64,000 bases of DNA from Girardinichthys multiradiatus (taxonomy: Eukaryota > Chordata > Actinopteri > Cyprinodontiformes > Goodeidae): assembly GCF_021462225.1 (NCBI RefSeq), contig NC_061808.1, positions 17,211,119 to 17,275,118 on the forward strand, in the 5' to 3' direction. Position 1 is the stretch's first letter. Every line of letters starts with the position of its first letter. Positions 62,572 to 64,000 of the stretch are shown piece after piece. A program made the translations under genes and the position numbers. The notes beneath the pieces were generated by a model. That model made no database searches, was not told the origin of the DNA, and worked only from the letters and a program-made list of their open reading frames with translations.

Positions 62572-63516
62572 AGCGCGCTTAGTTACGCCCCTTGGCCATA
62601 CCCTCCGAGACACCTCAGCAACAGCGCAGACGCGTTAATTCATTAAACAGTGGATGTGTATTGTCAGACAATGCTCCAGACTTATAGCCAGGAAAGTGCT
62701 ATTTTCCTCTTGATTACTTTTGACTACAGTTGGTGTGAAGACTGTCTGAGACAATACACAAGTTGTCTGCTTTAATTCAATAAACAGTGACATGTCAGGA
62801 TTTTATAACCTTTATTTTTTATTTTTTCAGTTTCTTGTTACGTTTTACATAGACATACTGGTTACAACCTCTGGCTCCCACGTGGAATGAGGAGAAAACT
62901 GTTTTCTCTAAATCATCAATAACTATTGCTCTAAGATGAAAAAAAAAGAAAAGCTTAAGGTAAGTAAAATTATCATCCATTTTACCAAATGGAGTCTCTC
63001 ATGATTCCAAACAAAGTCTTTTAGCTGTAGAATCCATTTCTAATTTGGAAACAGGATACTTAGCACTCATAACAATTTTTTTCAGTTCATTGGTTTCTCT
63101 GTTTTAGATCATCTCTACAACAGAAGCCAATTCATCCTTCTTTTCTAAATAGCATCTAAATAACCCCCTGTGTTAAAACAAAATGAATTTACAATCTGTC
63201 AGGTTCTCTCTTTTTATCAGAATTTCGTGTGATGTGCCTGCATTAAATTGAGTGACCTTTTAAAGTGGAGAAACTACATGTTTTGTTTTTAGATGTAAAA
63301 AACATCTAAAAACATACAATTAGAAAGATTCGCTTCCTTGTAATGACAACTTCCGGTTAATGACAACATCCAATTAATGATGATATCCGGTTAATGACAA
63401 CATCCGATTAATGATGATATCCGGTTACGTCACAGGAAGCCCCAGCCACCGGAAGTCCCGCCCACCTGTCAAAATTTTCACACCTCGTTTGATTGAAGGA
63501 TGTCCTTAATGTCTCT
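62572..63516 (-). repeat. Element B right terminal inverted repeat (945 bp)
   Basis: The reverse complement of 47615-48590 less a 31-bp doubled block. Differences noted by eye include single substitutions at the GGGGGG/GGAGGG word and at GCATCC/GTATCC, and a 2-bp indel at the CCTCAGACATG word. Confidence 0.95.
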
Positions 63517-64000
63517 TACATCCTCAAAACATTTGAAGTTACTTTATAGGCACTTAATGTGTAATTTCTGGAATTTGAGGAATGACTTTGATGAGGGCAA
63601 CAAGCCGAAACATGTCGGTCTGCTGAAAAAGTTGCTTCCCAGTACTTCAAGTATTGCCAGAGTCTTCAATTCTCCAGATTTTTGACTCTCTCCATGCACC
63701 ACCTCAGGAGCCAGTGAAGTTGTGCCAGAAACTTTTGGATCTCTAATTTCTGAAACTTACCATGTGGTTTTCTGGAATGATGTTTCCTGTTTGAATACAC
63801 CCATCTTAAAGTGATGCATTATTGGTAAGCTTCTGCAGAACTTCGTGACAGAAAGAGGAGTAAATTCAAATGAATTTAAACCAAGTGTTGTCACAAAGAC
63901 ACATCTAAAACTTTCAGGAAAGCAGAGTTTGAGGCCAATTACACACCCCTTACTTACAGGTTGCTTTCCTGTAACATTCCTGATACTCTCCAAAAGTTTC
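63517..64000 (+). other. Right target duplication and host flank
   Basis: TACATC at 63517-63522 is the right target duplication. The host repeat resumes with CTCAAAACAT. I see no gene; small frames at 63500-63685 and 63757-63993 look accidental. Confidence 0.6.

Larger units (their letters stand above)
47615..63516. mobile_element. Element B: full-length Polinton/Maverick (adintovirus-like), decayed
   Basis: A 15.9-kb element with inverted repeats of 976 and 945 bp beginning AGAGACATTAAGG. It carries the Polinton hallmark set: protein-primed PolB, FtsK/HerA-type packaging ATPase, adenain-like protease, retroviral-type integrase, and major and minor capsid proteins, with extra genes at both ends. 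The left-half genes point right and the right-half genes point left. The two terminal repeats look about 99% identical by eye, so insertion is young, yet PolB, integrase, the major capsid gene and others have lesions. The ATPase, protease, small basic protein, pVI/pX-like gene and a right-end gene remain open. Confidence 0.95.

Overview
The window is vertebrate nuclear DNA, almost certainly from a teleost fish. It is AT-rich and intron-rich, holds two recognisable vertebrate genes, and is full of Tc1-like transposons, L2-like LINE tails, a tRNA-derived SINE and a long TCTA microsatellite of the kind common in fish. No bacterial operons, rRNA, true tRNA or CRISPR arrays are seen.

Host genes. 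At 5.9-8.7 kb lies alkal2 (FAM150 family, secreted ALK/LTK ligand) on the + strand. On the - strand, spread from 40.59 kb to 15.79 kb, lies acp1 (low molecular weight protein tyrosine phosphatase). All its coding exons can be placed, including the mutually exclusive pair that makes the two classical isoforms. The two genes converge tail to tail, as in human 2p25.3, which supports both names. Most of the host DNA left over is introns and decayed transposons.

Element A (28689-34517) sits in the 13 kb intron between the alternative exons and exon 4 of acp1. It is a Polinton/Maverick (adintovirus-like) element with inverted ends and a perfect 6-bp target duplication, but about two thirds of the expected element is missing. 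It keeps only its left arm: an intact seven-exon gene of unknown function in which every intron is phase 1, and a frameshifted, truncated N-terminal half of protein-primed DNA polymerase B (PolB).

Element B (47615-63516, 15.9 kb) is a full-length relative with inverted repeats of 976/945 bp. Rightward it carries a decayed homologue of the seven-exon gene, PolB, a packaging ATPase, a small basic protein and a broken unknown gene. Leftward, from the right end, it carries two unknown right-end genes, integrase, penton-like minor capsid protein, a pVI/pX-like basic protein, major capsid protein and an adenain-type protease. The two transcription units meet at overlapping poly(A) signals near 55.86 kb. 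PolB, capsid, integrase and others carry stops, frameshifts or a missing catalytic motif, so this copy cannot work alone.

Most worth following: the open multi-exon gene of element A against its broken counterpart in B, the deletion derivative inside acp1, a self-processing site in the capsid-associated protein, and a near-empty reference site for element B preserved in a neighbouring host repeat.
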